A stretch of 64,000 bases of DNA from Nitrososphaerota archaeon (GTDB lineage: Archaea; Thermoproteota; Nitrososphaeria; Nitrososphaerales; UBA183): NCBI GenBank assembly GCA_027886865.1, contig JAPCJR010000003.1, positions 62,001 to 126,000 of the forward strand. Reading direction: 5' to 3'. Shown here piece by piece: positions 7,079 to 15,313 of this stretch. Each line of letters begins with the position of its first letter. Within the stretch, counting starts at the first letter, position 1. The translations under genes were made by a program, and so were the position numbers. Below the pieces are notes generated by a model. It was given only the letters and a program-made list of their open reading frames with translations, had not been told where the DNA came from and ran no database searches.

Positions 7079-8332
7079 TTGAAGCTCAAGCTGGGCGGGA
7101 ACCTCTGGCACCACAGGGATTTCACGCGCTTTTGGTTCTCCGACACCGTGGACCAGTTCGGGAACCAGTTCAGCATCTTCGCGCTACCGGTGCTGGCGGT
7201 CCTGAGCCTGAACGCCACCTCCCTCGACATCGGCATAATCACAGCTCTCGCGATCGCGCCATATCCCATCCTCGGGCTCTTCGTGGGCGTCTGGGCGGAC
7301 AGGTTCAGGAAGAGGAGGATAATGGTGATCTGTAACTTCGGCAGGATGGTGACGCTCGCCTCGGTCCCCGTGGCGTTCGTGCTCAAGGCGCTCAGTCTGA
7401 CGCAGCTCTTCGCCGTCGCGCTCATCGCCGGGATATTCTCGGTCTTCTTCGACATTTCGTATCAGGCCTACCTCCCGATACTCATCGAGAGGAACGACCT
7501 CATCGAAGGCAACCAGAAACTCCAGCTCAGCGCGTCGGGGGCCCAGGTCGCCGGTCCCGGGATAGCCGGGTTCGTCTACCAGGTCATCGGAGGGGCGTTC
7601 ACCGTCGCGGTGGACGCCGTCGGGTACCTGGTCTCGGCGGTCGCCCTGCTCGCCGTGAAGAAAGACGAGCCGCCGAAGGTGCGGAAGGAGGGAGACCCCG
7701 CGCCGGACTTCTTCGCGGAGATGAAGGAGGGCCTGGACGTCGTACTCGGCAACAGATATCTGCGCATGATAGCGGGGTCCACGGCGACCAGTAACTTCGG
7801 GACGAACATGGTCCAGGCCGTCTTGGTGATATTCGTCCTCAGGGACCTGCACTTCACAACCAGCGAGTACGGGGTAGTCCTGTCTATAGGGGCTCTGGGC
7901 TTCCTTGCTGGCGTCCTGGCGGTGAACCGCCTCACTGCGAGGCTCGGGCTAGGGCGGACACTGGCGCTGTCGATCACGGTGCCGGCCGCGTTCATCCTCT
8001 ACCCGCTCGCCCTGGTGGGTTATCCGTTCCTCGTCCTCTCCGCGGTCTCCTTCGTCGCAGGCCTGAGCGTCCCCATCTACAACGTGAACCAGATCAGCCT
8101 GAGGCAAGCGATCACGCCGGACCGTCTCCAGGGCAGGATGAACGCCACCGTACGCACAATCATCTGGGGCACGATTCCCGTCGGCTCGCTGGTCGGCGGC
8201 CTTCTGGGCGTCGAGATAGGCGTGGTCGACACGATATACATCGGGAGCGTGATGGCGGGGCTCGCCGGTGCCTGGATAGTGCTCGGGCCCGTCATCAAGC
8301 TGAAGAAACCGCCGGAGTCCGTGGCCGACTGA
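7079..8332 (+). CDS. MFS transporter (multidrug-type)
   Basis: This 417-residue permease has about twelve hydrophobic segments and the MFS loop 2-3 signature near residue 75 (GVWADRFRKRRIM). The start region NLWHHRDFTRFWFSDTVDQFGNQ is typical of the MFS_3/enterobactin exporter-like group. The TTG at 7079 is chosen because a TATA-like box (ATTTAAGC, 7048-7055) lies about 27 nt upstream; longer frames run through this promoter and the divergent one. The physiological substrate is not predictable. Confidence 0.88.
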   Translation: MKLKLGGNLWHHRDFTRFWFSDTVDQFGNQFSIFALPVLAVLSLNATSLDIGIITALAIAPYPILGLFVGVWADRFRKRRIMVICNFGRMVTLASVPVAFVLKALSLTQLFAVALIAGIFSVFFDISYQAYLPILIERNDLIEGNQKLQLSASGAQVAGPGIAGFVYQVIGGAFTVAVDAVGYLVSAVALLAVKKDEPPKVRKEGDPAPDFFAEMKEGLDVVLGNRYLRMIAGSTATSNFGTNMVQAVLVIFVLRDLHFTTSEYGVVLSIGALGFLAGVLAVNRLTARLGLGRTLALSITVPAAFILYPLALVGYPFLVLSAVSFVAGLSVPIYNVNQISLRQAITPDRLQGRMNATVRTIIWGTIPVGSLVGGLLGVEIGVVDTIYIGSVMAGLAGAWIVLGPVIKLKKPPESVAD

Positions 8333-8383
8333 GGTCGGAACGGATTTAAGCCGAGCGGCGCTCGGGCCGGTCGAAGGTCGAGC

Positions 8384-9241
8384 GTGGCATCGAGAAGCAT
8401 TATCATAGCATCCGTCTCCGTGCTCCTCGGGTCGGCCGTCGCATTCTTCAACATGCTCGAATGGTCGTCAATCCAGAACTCCGTCGTGGCCGCGAGCGAC
8501 CCCAAGTCGATAGTCTCCGACTTCTTCGTGGCGCAGGCCCTCTCGACGGTCCTCGTGGTGACCGGCTTCTACCAGATCTACAAGCTGATGGTCGCGAGAA
8601 GGGGCGCCGAGACGCCGTCACTCCTCTCCGTCATGGGAGACGCGCTCGCGTCCAAGAAGGCGCTGAGGATAGGCGTGGTGGTGGCCGTCGCATATGCAGC
8701 GGTCTACTCCTTCTTCTCAAGCCTCATCGTGTATCAGCCAGGCGTGAACTTCGCCCAGACATACGGGGTCAGCCAGCCCGGCTGGGCGTACGTCGCGTGC
8801 TGCGGAGACGTGGGGACGGTACCCAAGCTCATCGTGTACCTCTCGCCCTCGCTGCACCTCGGAATGCAGCTCGTCCCGCTCACGCTGCTTTTCCTGTTTC
8901 TGGTCCCCATCCTCGTCGGCTTCAACGCGGCGCTAAGCTTCTACGCTCTCAGGGTATCGTCGTTCCCCCTCACCGGGAGGTGGCTCGTCAGTTCCGGTGC
9001 CGTGGTGGGACTGTTCACCGCCTGTCCTACCTGCGCGGGGCTGTTTCTCGCGAGCTCCGTGGGAGGCATAGGCACGACGCTCGCGGTCGCGCTCGCACCC
9101 TACCAGCTCCTCTTCGTGGCGATCACCCTTCCCGTGCTGCTGTTCGGCCCTCTGTTCACCGCCCTGAGCGTGAAGAGGTCCTACGAGGCCAGCTGCAGGG
9201 TGCCCGTGCTTCCGGTCAGTGGCAAAATCCCAAGTGGATAA
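8384..9241 (+). CDS. Polytopic membrane protein with a CPTCAG motif, heme A cluster
   Basis: This 285-residue protein has about six membrane segments. A TACPTCAG motif sits near residue 210 at the start of a late segment, and a CCGD pair near residue 143 lies in an outer loop. Paired cysteines of this kind suit metal binding or thiol exchange. A GTG start follows a TTTAAG box (8344-8349) by about 37 nt. The gene precedes ctaB and ctaA, so a role in assembling or supplying metal to the terminal oxidase is a reasonable guess. I cannot name the family. Confidence 0.7.
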   Translation: MASRSIIIASVSVLLGSAVAFFNMLEWSSIQNSVVAASDPKSIVSDFFVAQALSTVLVVTGFYQIYKLMVARRGAETPSLLSVMGDALASKKALRIGVVVAVAYAAVYSFFSSLIVYQPGVNFAQTYGVSQPGWAYVACCGDVGTVPKLIVYLSPSLHLGMQLVPLTLLFLFLVPILVGFNAALSFYALRVSSFPLTGRWLVSSGAVVGLFTACPTCAGLFLASSVGGIGTTLAVALAPYQLLFVAITLPVLLFGPLFTALSVKRSYEASCRVPVLPVSGKIPSG

Positions 9242-9295
9242 TTGTTTAAATCGCTAGCTATAGCGCAGCCGACAGTTTCGCAGGTACATTGACAC

Positions 9296-10156
9296 TTGAC
9301 ACTTAGGGACTATGTCCGTCTTGTAAAGCCGAAGATCATCCCACTGCTGATCCTCGTCGCCATAGCCTCTGCGATCATCGCCGCGCGAGGGATCCCGTCT
9401 CCCATCGTTCTCGTCGGTCTCTTCGTCGCCGGTACTCTCTCCTCGGCGGGCGCCCTCGCGATCAACAGCTACCTCGAGATCGACATCGACTCCAAGATGA
9501 AGCGGACCATGAGCAGGCCGCTCCCTTCGAAGACCGTCCCTAGACGCAACGCCCTGGCTTTCGGGGCCTCGCTTCTAGCCCTCGGCGTCGTTATTTCATA
9601 TCTGACGCTGACCGTCTACGCGACGCTCTTCATAGCCCTGGGCGCCGTCGTCTATATCGAAGTCTATACGGTCTTCCTCAAACCGCGGACGAGCTGGAAC
9701 ATCGTCCTCGGAGGGTTCGCAGGGAGCTGCGCAGCGCTGGCCGGGTGGTACGCCGTGACCCTTGCGGACCCACTGATAGCCTGGGTTCTCGCCGCCCTCG
9801 TCTTCGTCTGGACGCCCAGCCATTTCTGGAGCTTGGCCGTTATCACAGAGTCTGACTATTCGGCTGCAGGGATCCCGATGCTCCCGTCGGTTGTGGGTAG
9901 CAAGAAGGCCGCTCAGTTCATAGTCGCCAACACGCTGCTCCTTATCCCGATCAGCCTCCTGTTCTACCTCTATCTCGCGGGTACCGGGGAGCTGATCTAC
10001 CTCGTCGGCGCGTTCATCTTCGACGCGGGGATACTCGCGACCAACGTCAAGCTGCTCCTGAAACCGACCAAAGCGAACGCCTTCCTCGCGTTCAAGTTCT
10101 CGAGTCCATACCTCGCGGTGATCTTCCTGCTGGGGTGCGTGGCCGTACTTGTCTAG
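9296..10156 (+). CDS. ctaB: Protoheme IX farnesyltransferase (heme O synthase)
   Basis: CtaB adds a farnesyl-type chain to heme b to give heme O, the first step to heme A for cytochrome oxidase. The 286-residue protein is a UbiA-fold membrane enzyme. Its first Asp-rich motif, NSYLEIDIDSKMKRTMSRP (near residues 60-80), matches the heme O synthase signature. The second region includes WTPSHFWSLA (~180). The TTG start follows a GTTTAAATC box at 9244-9252. The stop at 10154-10156 directly abuts the left inverted repeat of the TnpB element. Heme A synthase ctaA follows the element, so an original ctaB-ctaA pair appears to have been split. Confidence 0.95.
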   Translation: MTLRDYVRLVKPKIIPLLILVAIASAIIAARGIPSPIVLVGLFVAGTLSSAGALAINSYLEIDIDSKMKRTMSRPLPSKTVPRRNALAFGASLLALGVVISYLTLTVYATLFIALGAVVYIEVYTVFLKPRTSWNIVLGGFAGSCAALAGWYAVTLADPLIAWVLAALVFVWTPSHFWSLAVITESDYSAAGIPMLPSVVGSKKAAQFIVANTLLLIPISLLFYLYLAGTGELIYLVGAFIFDAGILATNVKLLLKPTKANAFLAFKFSSPYLAVIFLLGCVAVLV

Positions 10157-10180
10157 ATTCTACTGCGTCTGCTGCGCATG
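10157..10180 (+). repeat. Left inverted repeat of the TnpB element
   Basis: The repeat shares TTCTACTG and GTCTGCTG blocks and a terminal CATG with the inverse of 11407-11430. It starts on the base after the ctaB stop codon. Confidence 0.8.
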
Positions 10181-10212
10181 GCCGCTTAAATGTGGTTCTC
10201 GGATGAATCCAT

Positions 10213-11427
10213 GTGCTCGCGAGGAAGTCTGTTAAGCAGAGGTTCGCTTCGCCACCGTCAATAGAACCTCTGATGGAGTCCTTCCGCCTGATGTGCAACG
10301 ATGCCATCAGAATCGGCCTCGCTGCTGACGCTTCATCGCTGAAACGCCTCTCAAAGCTGAGCTACGGGGAGCTGAGACGATACGGCGGCGTTCCATCTTA
10401 CTACAAGCTCTGTGCGATATCCAAGGCCGCTGGGATTCTCGCCGCAAGGAAGAAATCCATCAGGCGCGGATTCCCCACAAAGACTCCCTATCTCTCGAAG
10501 CCCCTTCTCGTCTCGTGCTACGGATTCAAGGTCGAGGACGCTTCGCTTCTCGTCCCTCTCGGCGAACGTCGATTCGAGCGCATACCTCTGAACGCGCACA
10601 CGCTCGTAGTCTTATCGCAACCAGGCGTGAAGGTCCGCTCCTTCACTCTGACCGCGGGCTCGCTCTCGCTCTGCATCGCGAAGGAGGCCGACGAGATATC
10701 CGTCGAAGGAGTGGTGGGCATCGACAGGAACCTGAGAAATGTGACCGTCGGGAACGCCGAACGGGTCATCTACTACGATGTCTCGCGTGTGGTGGATATA
10801 GCCGAGAACACAAGAAGCATCGTCCGCTCGTTCAGACGAAACGATGACCGGATCAGGAAGCAACTAGCGGAGAAGTATGGACGAAGGAGGCAGGAGCGGG
10901 TAAGACAGATCCTCAACCGCGTCTCGAAGACAGCCGTCTTAGAAGCTAAGAGGAACAGGCAGGCAATCGCGTTCGAAGACATCGGAGGCATCAGGAAGCT
11001 ATATCGAAAGGGGAACGGCCAGGGCCACAACTTCAGAGGCAAGATGAACTCGTGGCCGTTCTACGAGCTGAAGAGGCAGGTGGAATACAAGGCTGCGTGG
11101 GAGGGCGTGCCGGTCGTCACGCTCTCAGCGAAGGAGACTAGGGGCACCACTATGGACTGTCCGCGATGCGGGGAGAGACTCCAAGCGGCGGTCCGAGGCG
11201 ACAGCCAGCGCTATCGCCAGCTGTGGTGCGAAGGCTGCAAGAGGTGGGATGACCGCGACCTGGTAGCGGTGATGAACATCTCACGCAGGGGTTGGGTGAG
11301 GTTCGCCCAATCACAGGGACAAGGCGAGGCAGGTGAAGCGGTGAAAGGGGACCCTGAAGGCGGGAGACCGCAGGTAATCCTTAGAGTCGATGCCTCGAAG
11401 CTGTGTCATGTACAGCAGACACAGTAG
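10213..11427 (+). CDS. tnpB: TnpB RNA-guided nuclease, IS200/IS605 (IS1341-type) family
   Basis: The 404-residue protein has an intact RuvC triad. Asp sits in GIDRN (~171), Glu in AFEDIGG (~255) and Asp in DDRDLVAVMNI (~349). A zinc ribbon lies in the usual place (CPRCG ~316-320 and CEGC ~339-342). TnpB proteins are RNA-guided DNA nucleases whose guide RNA overlaps the 3' end of the gene and the element's right end. The GTG start is the first in frame after a CTTAAAT box (10185-10191). The stop codon lies inside the right inverted repeat. Length and motifs are normal, so it is probably functional or recently so. Confidence 0.92.
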   Translation: MLARKSVKQRFASPPSIEPLMESFRLMCNDAIRIGLAADASSLKRLSKLSYGELRRYGGVPSYYKLCAISKAAGILAARKKSIRRGFPTKTPYLSKPLLVSCYGFKVEDASLLVPLGERRFERIPLNAHTLVVLSQPGVKVRSFTLTAGSLSLCIAKEADEISVEGVVGIDRNLRNVTVGNAERVIYYDVSRVVDIAENTRSIVRSFRRNDDRIRKQLAEKYGRRRQERVRQILNRVSKTAVLEAKRNRQAIAFEDIGGIRKLYRKGNGQGHNFRGKMNSWPFYELKRQVEYKAAWEGVPVVTLSAKETRGTTMDCPRCGERLQAAVRGDSQRYRQLWCEGCKRWDDRDLVAVMNISRRGWVRFAQSQGQGEAGEAVKGDPEGGRPQVILRVDASKLCHVQQTQ

Positions 11428-11430
11428 AAC
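11407..11430 (-). repeat. Right inverted repeat of the TnpB element
   Basis: It matches the left end in inverse orientation at 20/24 positions. It overlaps a separate 7-bp hairpin, CTGTGTC (11401-11407) with GACACAG (11418-11424), and contains the tnpB stop. The guide-RNA 3' region would be expected here. Confidence 0.8.
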
Positions 11431-11477
11431 CGCGCGAAACTCTTAACTAATCTTTCGGGACGGCGTCCCAAAGCGGC

Positions 11478-11954
11478 ATGAGCCTCGGAAAGTATCTGGT
11501 CTACGCCACCATCCTCTCGACGTTCATCCTGATAGTTTGGGGCGCATACCTGACCGCAGGAAACTGGGGAGGCGACTGCGGGACGACGACGGGCGGGTCC
11601 CTGGTCAGCAGCGACTGGCCCTTCTGCAATGGGAGCCTCGCGATACCCAACCCAGCCGTCAGCTACGGCGCTCTCGTCGAGTACATCCACAGGACCCTCA
11701 GCGTCGTCGTATCCGTCTTCCTTGTCGCCACCACGATCGTCGTATGGCGCATGAAGCCGCGACCGATAGCCGCCGCGAGGGCGCTGCTCCTGTCTTTGGC
11801 CATGCTAATCGTGCAGGTGGGCCTGGGTGACGTGGTCGTCAACTCGGACCTCAACGCCGCGGTCACCGCGCTCCATCTGGCCAATGCCACCGCCTTGTTC
11901 GCGGTGATGGTCGTGGCCGGCGTCTACATGCACATACGCGAGAAACCCGCGTAG
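11478..11954 (+). CDS. ctaA: Compact heme A synthase (CtaA/COX15)
   Basis: Heme A synthase oxidises the C8 methyl of heme O to a formyl group. At 158 residues with four membrane helices, this is the half-size archaeal form known from Aeropyrum, which must dimerise to match the eight-helix enzymes. A Cys pair lies in the first outer loop (GGDCG and PFCNG, ~35 and ~54). The heme-ligand region reads EYIHR (~72), and a second His is in ALHLANA (~132). The ATG start lies 47 bp beyond the TnpB element that separates it from ctaB. Confidence 0.92.
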   Translation: MSLGKYLVYATILSTFILIVWGAYLTAGNWGGDCGTTTGGSLVSSDWPFCNGSLAIPNPAVSYGALVEYIHRTLSVVVSVFLVATTIVVWRMKPRPIAAARALLLSLAMLIVQVGLGDVVVNSDLNAAVTALHLANATALFAVMVVAGVYMHIREKPA

Positions 11955-11991
11955 AGCAACACAGAAAACCACGCACCGTCCCGCACTCGAC

Positions 11992-12471
11992 GTGTCGGAG
12001 CAGGTCAGGTTCGTCGCTGACGCGATGCTGGGGAGCCTCGCGCGGAAACTCAGGATATTCGGGTTCGATACCGTTTACTTCAGAGAGGGGCCCGATTCGG
12101 AGCTGCTCGCGCTCGCCAAGGCTCAGGGGCGCATCGTCCTCACCTCCGACCGGGCGCTGGCCGCCGTCGCAAAAAGACGAGCCGTCGCGGCCCTCCTGGT
12201 CGAGGGGCGCAGCGAACGCGAGAGGCTCGCTTCGCTTGAACAAGGGGCAACGCGGGAGTCTCTCTTCCTCAAGGCCGGCGCCTCGAGGTGCGCCCTCTGC
12301 AACACGCCTCTCGAGCGGCTGAAACGCCTGGACGTCGAAGCAGACCTCCCCGCTGGGGTCAAGCGCCACCACAGGGTCTATTATCGCTGTCCGGAATGCG
12401 ACAAACTCTACTGGAAGGGCAGCCACTGGAGGAAGCTGATGCGGCTGTCGTCGATCCTCCCACGACAATAA
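11992..12471 (+). CDS. Mut7-C RNase domain protein
   Basis: The 159-residue protein has a Mut7-C (PIN-like) N-terminal domain beginning RFVADAMLGSLARKLRIFGFD. Acidic residues at the expected catalytic sites include the D of ADAML and LTSDRAL. The C-terminal half has a zinc ribbon, CALC (~100) and CPEC (~133). Proteins of this kind are widespread in archaea and predicted to be RNases. The GTG start is used. No operon partner of obvious related function is nearby. Confidence 0.85.
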   Translation: MSEQVRFVADAMLGSLARKLRIFGFDTVYFREGPDSELLALAKAQGRIVLTSDRALAAVAKRRAVAALLVEGRSERERLASLEQGATRESLFLKAGASRCALCNTPLERLKRLDVEADLPAGVKRHHRVYYRCPECDKLYWKGSHWRKLMRLSSILPRQ

Positions 12472-12502
12472 CAATTTAACTCCGCGAAAGGCGCTACAAT
12501 CG

Positions 12503-13105
12503 ATGCCTCTCACGAAGGAACAGGGCGAGGAGCTGGTCAGGCTCGCCCGCAATACGGTCGACGACTTTGTGAGAGGGGATGACATAGCGAGGCCCGGAGG
12601 AGGGAACGAACCGTTCCTGAAGGAGGTGCGAGGCGCATTTGTAACGCTCAAGAACAGGGATGGGAGTCTGAGAGGCTGCATCGGCTTCCCATACCCGATC
12701 AAGGAGCTCGGGGAGGCGGTCGTCGAAGCATCGATCAGCGCGGCGGCCTACGACCCGCGCTTCCCGAAGGTGGAGCCGACCGAGCTCGACGGGCTGCTGG
12801 TGGAGGTGAGCGCCCTCACTAAACCGGAGAAGCTCGAGTGGTCGTCGCCCAAGGAGCTGCCTAAGCGAGTGAGGATAGGCGTCGACGGCCTCATCGTCTC
12901 CAACGCGCTGACGAGCGGGCTCCTCCTGCCGCAGGTCGCGACCGAGTACAAGCTCTCCCCAGAAGACTTTCTCTCCGACACATGCCTCAAGGCGGGGCTC
13001 CGGGCCGACTCGTGGCTCACCGACAAGATAGTTGTGCAGAGGTTCCAGGCCGAAGTCTTCTCAGAGACCTCTCCCCGGGGAAAGGTCAAGAGAGAACTGG
13101 GTTAG
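12503..13105 (+). CDS. AMMECR1/MEMO-partner domain protein
   Basis: This 200-residue protein matches the AMMECR1 family (TIGR00296), including the signature RGCIGFPYP (~57-65) and the region SAAAYDPRFP (~80). The biochemical role is unsettled; eukaryotic AMMECR1 is disease-linked and archaeal members often neighbour radical SAM or MEMO genes. An ATTTAACTCC box lies about 27 nt before the ATG. The glycosyltransferase gene begins 6 bp after its stop. Confidence 0.88.
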   Translation: MPLTKEQGEELVRLARNTVDDFVRGDDIARPGGGNEPFLKEVRGAFVTLKNRDGSLRGCIGFPYPIKELGEAVVEASISAAAYDPRFPKVEPTELDGLLVEVSALTKPEKLEWSSPKELPKRVRIGVDGLIVSNALTSGLLLPQVATEYKLSPEDFLSDTCLKAGLRADSWLTDKIVVQRFQAEVFSETSPRGKVKRELG

Positions 13106-13111
13106 AGCTAG

Positions 13112-14257
13112 TTGAAGCGGGCCTACTTTGGAATCTTCGGTTCGGGGCTCGGTCACGCATCCAGGATGATGGCTGTGAGCCAGAGGCTCGTCAATGAGGG
13201 GTGCAAGGTCAGGTTCTCGAGCTCGTCCGAGGCAACGGGGTACATCCGGAAGCAGGGCTTCGCGTGCAACGACATTCCTCTCGTCGATGTCGTCTTCACG
13301 GAGACCGGCAACTTCTCTGCCACTCACACGATGAAGGTCGCGCCCTGGCTCATCCTGAAGGTCTTCCAGCAGGCTGGGATGGAGGCCAGGAACATCATGC
13401 GCTTCCGGCCGGACGTGGTCCTCAGCGACTCGCAGATCTCCACCGTCATGGCCTCGAAGATTCTCGGCCTGAAGAGCGTGACGATCCTCAACCAGCTCAA
13501 ACTTGTCTCATCCCCGAAGACTCCTCCGATACTTGGTAAGCTGCTAACCAACGGCAGCATCACCGTCGGGAACGAGTTCTGGGAGTTCAGCGACCGGATA
13601 CTCTTCCCCGACCTACCACCTCCATTCACGATCAGCGAACGCAACCTTTGGGGTGCAGGGAGCGCAGGTGCGAGGGCAGAGTACATCGGATTCCTCACGC
13701 CTCCCAGGTCGGACTTCGTTGACCCCGAGACCGCCAAGATAATGCAGTCACGGCGGAAGATTATCTTCTGGCAGGTGTCTGGGCCGCCGAAGACGAGGAC
13801 CATCCTGCTCCCCAAGGTGATGAAGGTCGCCTCACTGGTCAAGGATGATTATCTGTCTGTAGTATCGGCTGGAGACCCGATGGGGACGAACGCGCCCCGG
13901 TCCTTTGAAGGCGGATTCATCTATGACTGGTGCCCGTCGAAGGACGCCATGATCGACAGGTGCGATGTCTTCGTGTCCAGGGCCGGACACGTGACCATAT
14001 CCGACCTGATACTGCGCGGGAAATCTTCCATCCTGGTGCCCATCCAGGCCCAGATGGAGCAGATGGGGAACGCTGCGAAGGCGGAGAAGCTCGGCGTGGC
14101 GGTCGACCTCCCTGAGGAGCGATTGACCGAGGGATACTTCGTAGACGCCCTCTCAAGGTTGGAGGCGGGAAAGACGTCGACGAGGGCGGCCGAGCTCAAG
14201 GAGTACGCCGGCAGGTTCGACGCGGTCGGTTCCATAGTCTCGGCGCTCGGGGATTAG
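13112..14257 (+). CDS. GT-B glycosyltransferase, MJ1255/MurG-like
   Basis: This 381-residue protein has a Gly-rich N-terminal loop (GIFGSGLGHASRM) typical of the MJ1255/VC2487-like glycosyltransferases. The C-terminal nucleotide-sugar half contains FVSRAGHVTISDLILRGK (~290), which resembles the UDP-sugar motif of MurG-type enzymes. It likely transfers a sugar to a lipid or small acceptor at the membrane; donor and acceptor are unknown. The TTG start follows the AMMECR1 stop by 6 bp, so the two are probably co-transcribed. Its stop overlaps the convergent THUMP gene by 4 bp. Confidence 0.85.
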   Translation: MKRAYFGIFGSGLGHASRMMAVSQRLVNEGCKVRFSSSSEATGYIRKQGFACNDIPLVDVVFTETGNFSATHTMKVAPWLILKVFQQAGMEARNIMRFRPDVVLSDSQISTVMASKILGLKSVTILNQLKLVSSPKTPPILGKLLTNGSITVGNEFWEFSDRILFPDLPPPFTISERNLWGAGSAGARAEYIGFLTPPRSDFVDPETAKIMQSRRKIIFWQVSGPPKTRTILLPKVMKVASLVKDDYLSVVSAGDPMGTNAPRSFEGGFIYDWCPSKDAMIDRCDVFVSRAGHVTISDLILRGKSSILVPIQAQMEQMGNAAKAEKLGVAVDLPEERLTEGYFVDALSRLEAGKTSTRAAELKEYAGRFDAVGSIVSALGD

Positions 14258-15249
14258 CGCAACAGTCCATCGAGGACACCGTTGACGTCGGACTCCTTTC
14301 CTCCGTACCGCCTAACGACGTAGGGTGCCTTCCTTCCGGTGACCGAGAGGGTCGAAGCTCTATCTCCCGCTTTCGCTTTTATCCCGAGCGAGTCGAGCTT
14401 CGCCCTGACTTCGTCCTCCTGCAATAGCAGCAGAGGAGTCAGCACAGACGGGTGGCCCTTCAGGGCCGCGCGCGCCTTCCTTCCCCTGCATTCAGGATGC
14501 ACTCCAGCGATCACGTCGCCGCTCGCCCCGTCCAGCCACGTCGCCAACCTCTCCCCCGGGCTGCCGATGCCGTCCAGCACGAGAAGCTTGAGCGCCGAGG
14601 GGTCCAGACGCCGAGAGAGTTCGGCATAGAGCCTCCCGACCTGTCGAAGAGACTCGTCGTCAGCTCTTGCGTGGACCAGCGTCACCGAGAAGCCGGAGAG
14701 GGCCGCCATCCAAGCGACCACCGCGCTGTGATATCCTCCGGAGACGAGGCAGGTCGCCTTCGAGCCTCGCGACGTAGGGACCCCTCCAGGCCCCTCCTTG
14801 AGCTCCACGCCAACTGCCCCCTTGTTCCTTGCCATGACTATCCTGAAAGTGACATCCGGGTTCTTCTCGTCCACTCGCGTGCCCGTCGTCGACTTGAGCA
14901 CCAGCCCGTTTCCATCGAGGAGTATGTCCCCCTCCTCCCGTTCGCTCTGCTCCACTTGCGCCGACAGGAGAAAGCTGGAGTCCGGCGTCATGTACCTCTT
15001 TGCGAGCAGCTGGAGTCCGGACGCCGGCCCCATCTTATCATCGAATTCGTAGCCCGCGCAGATCCAGCTCACCCCGGGCATAAGGGCCAGTTTTCTGGCG
15101 ACCGCCACGGGGTCCGTCCCCCGAACGGTCAGGGACTTGGCGCCCTTGGTTATGACGCCGTCGCCCAGTCCCAACTTGGACGACACGGAGGCCTCGAGGT
15201 CTCTGAACTCCCCGTTGCCCGACCAACCCACGATTGCTGCAGTCTTCAC
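14254..15249 (-). CDS. ThiI-like THUMP/PP-loop protein with altered ATP motif
   Basis: The 331-residue protein begins with a ferredoxin-like/THUMP module that in ThiI and related enzymes binds tRNA. It continues with a PP-loop ATPase-like domain. The pyrophosphatase loop reads CLVSGGYHSAVVAW (~190) where ThiI has SGGIDS, so the conserved Asp is replaced by His. A late segment (GHPSVLTPLLLLQEDEV) resembles the ThiI C-terminal region; no rhodanese domain is present. It may be a tRNA-thiolation relative with changed or lost adenylation activity. The GTG at 15249 is chosen because an A/T-rich box (15271-15280) lies about 27 nt upstream; this box is shared with asnS. Confidence 0.7.
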   Translation of the reverse strand: MKTAAIVGWSGNGEFRDLEASVSSKLGLGDGVITKGAKSLTVRGTDPVAVARKLALMPGVSWICAGYEFDDKMGPASGLQLLAKRYMTPDSSFLLSAQVEQSEREEGDILLDGNGLVLKSTTGTRVDEKNPDVTFRIVMARNKGAVGVELKEGPGGVPTSRGSKATCLVSGGYHSAVVAWMAALSGFSVTLVHARADDESLRQVGRLYAELSRRLDPSALKLLVLDGIGSPGERLATWLDGASGDVIAGVHPECRGRKARAALKGHPSVLTPLLLLQEDEVRAKLDSLGIKAKAGDRASTLSVTGRKAPYVVRRYGGKESDVNGVLDGLLR

Positions 15250-15270
15250 ATCAGCGGAGCGGATGCACGA

Positions 15271-15280
15271 CGTTTTTAAG
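15271..15280. promoter_or_regulatory. Shared bidirectional TATA-like box between THUMP gene and asnS
   Basis: The sequence CGTTTTTAAG, read as CTTAAAAACG on the other strand, is about 27 nt from the minus-strand GTG (15249) and about 38 nt from the plus-strand ATG (15314). It is the only A/T-rich stretch between the divergent starts. Confidence 0.45.
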
Positions 15281-15313
15281 CCGACTACCGTCCCTCTTCC
15301 GCGACAACACCAG

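Larger units (their letters stand above)
10157..11430 (+). mobile_element. TnpB-only element bounded by 24-bp imperfect inverted repeats
   Basis: A 1,274-bp unit lies between ctaB and ctaA and encodes one protein, TnpB. Its outer 24 bp (10157-10180 and 11407-11430) are inverted copies matching at 20 of 24 positions. No TnpA (Y1 or serine) gene is adjacent, as in IS1341-type elements. No clear target duplication was seen. Confidence 0.75.

Noticed and set aside
10141..11480. Complete IS605-type transposon with TnpA
   Set aside because: No Y1 or serine transposase frame lies on either side; neighbours are intact ctaB and ctaA.
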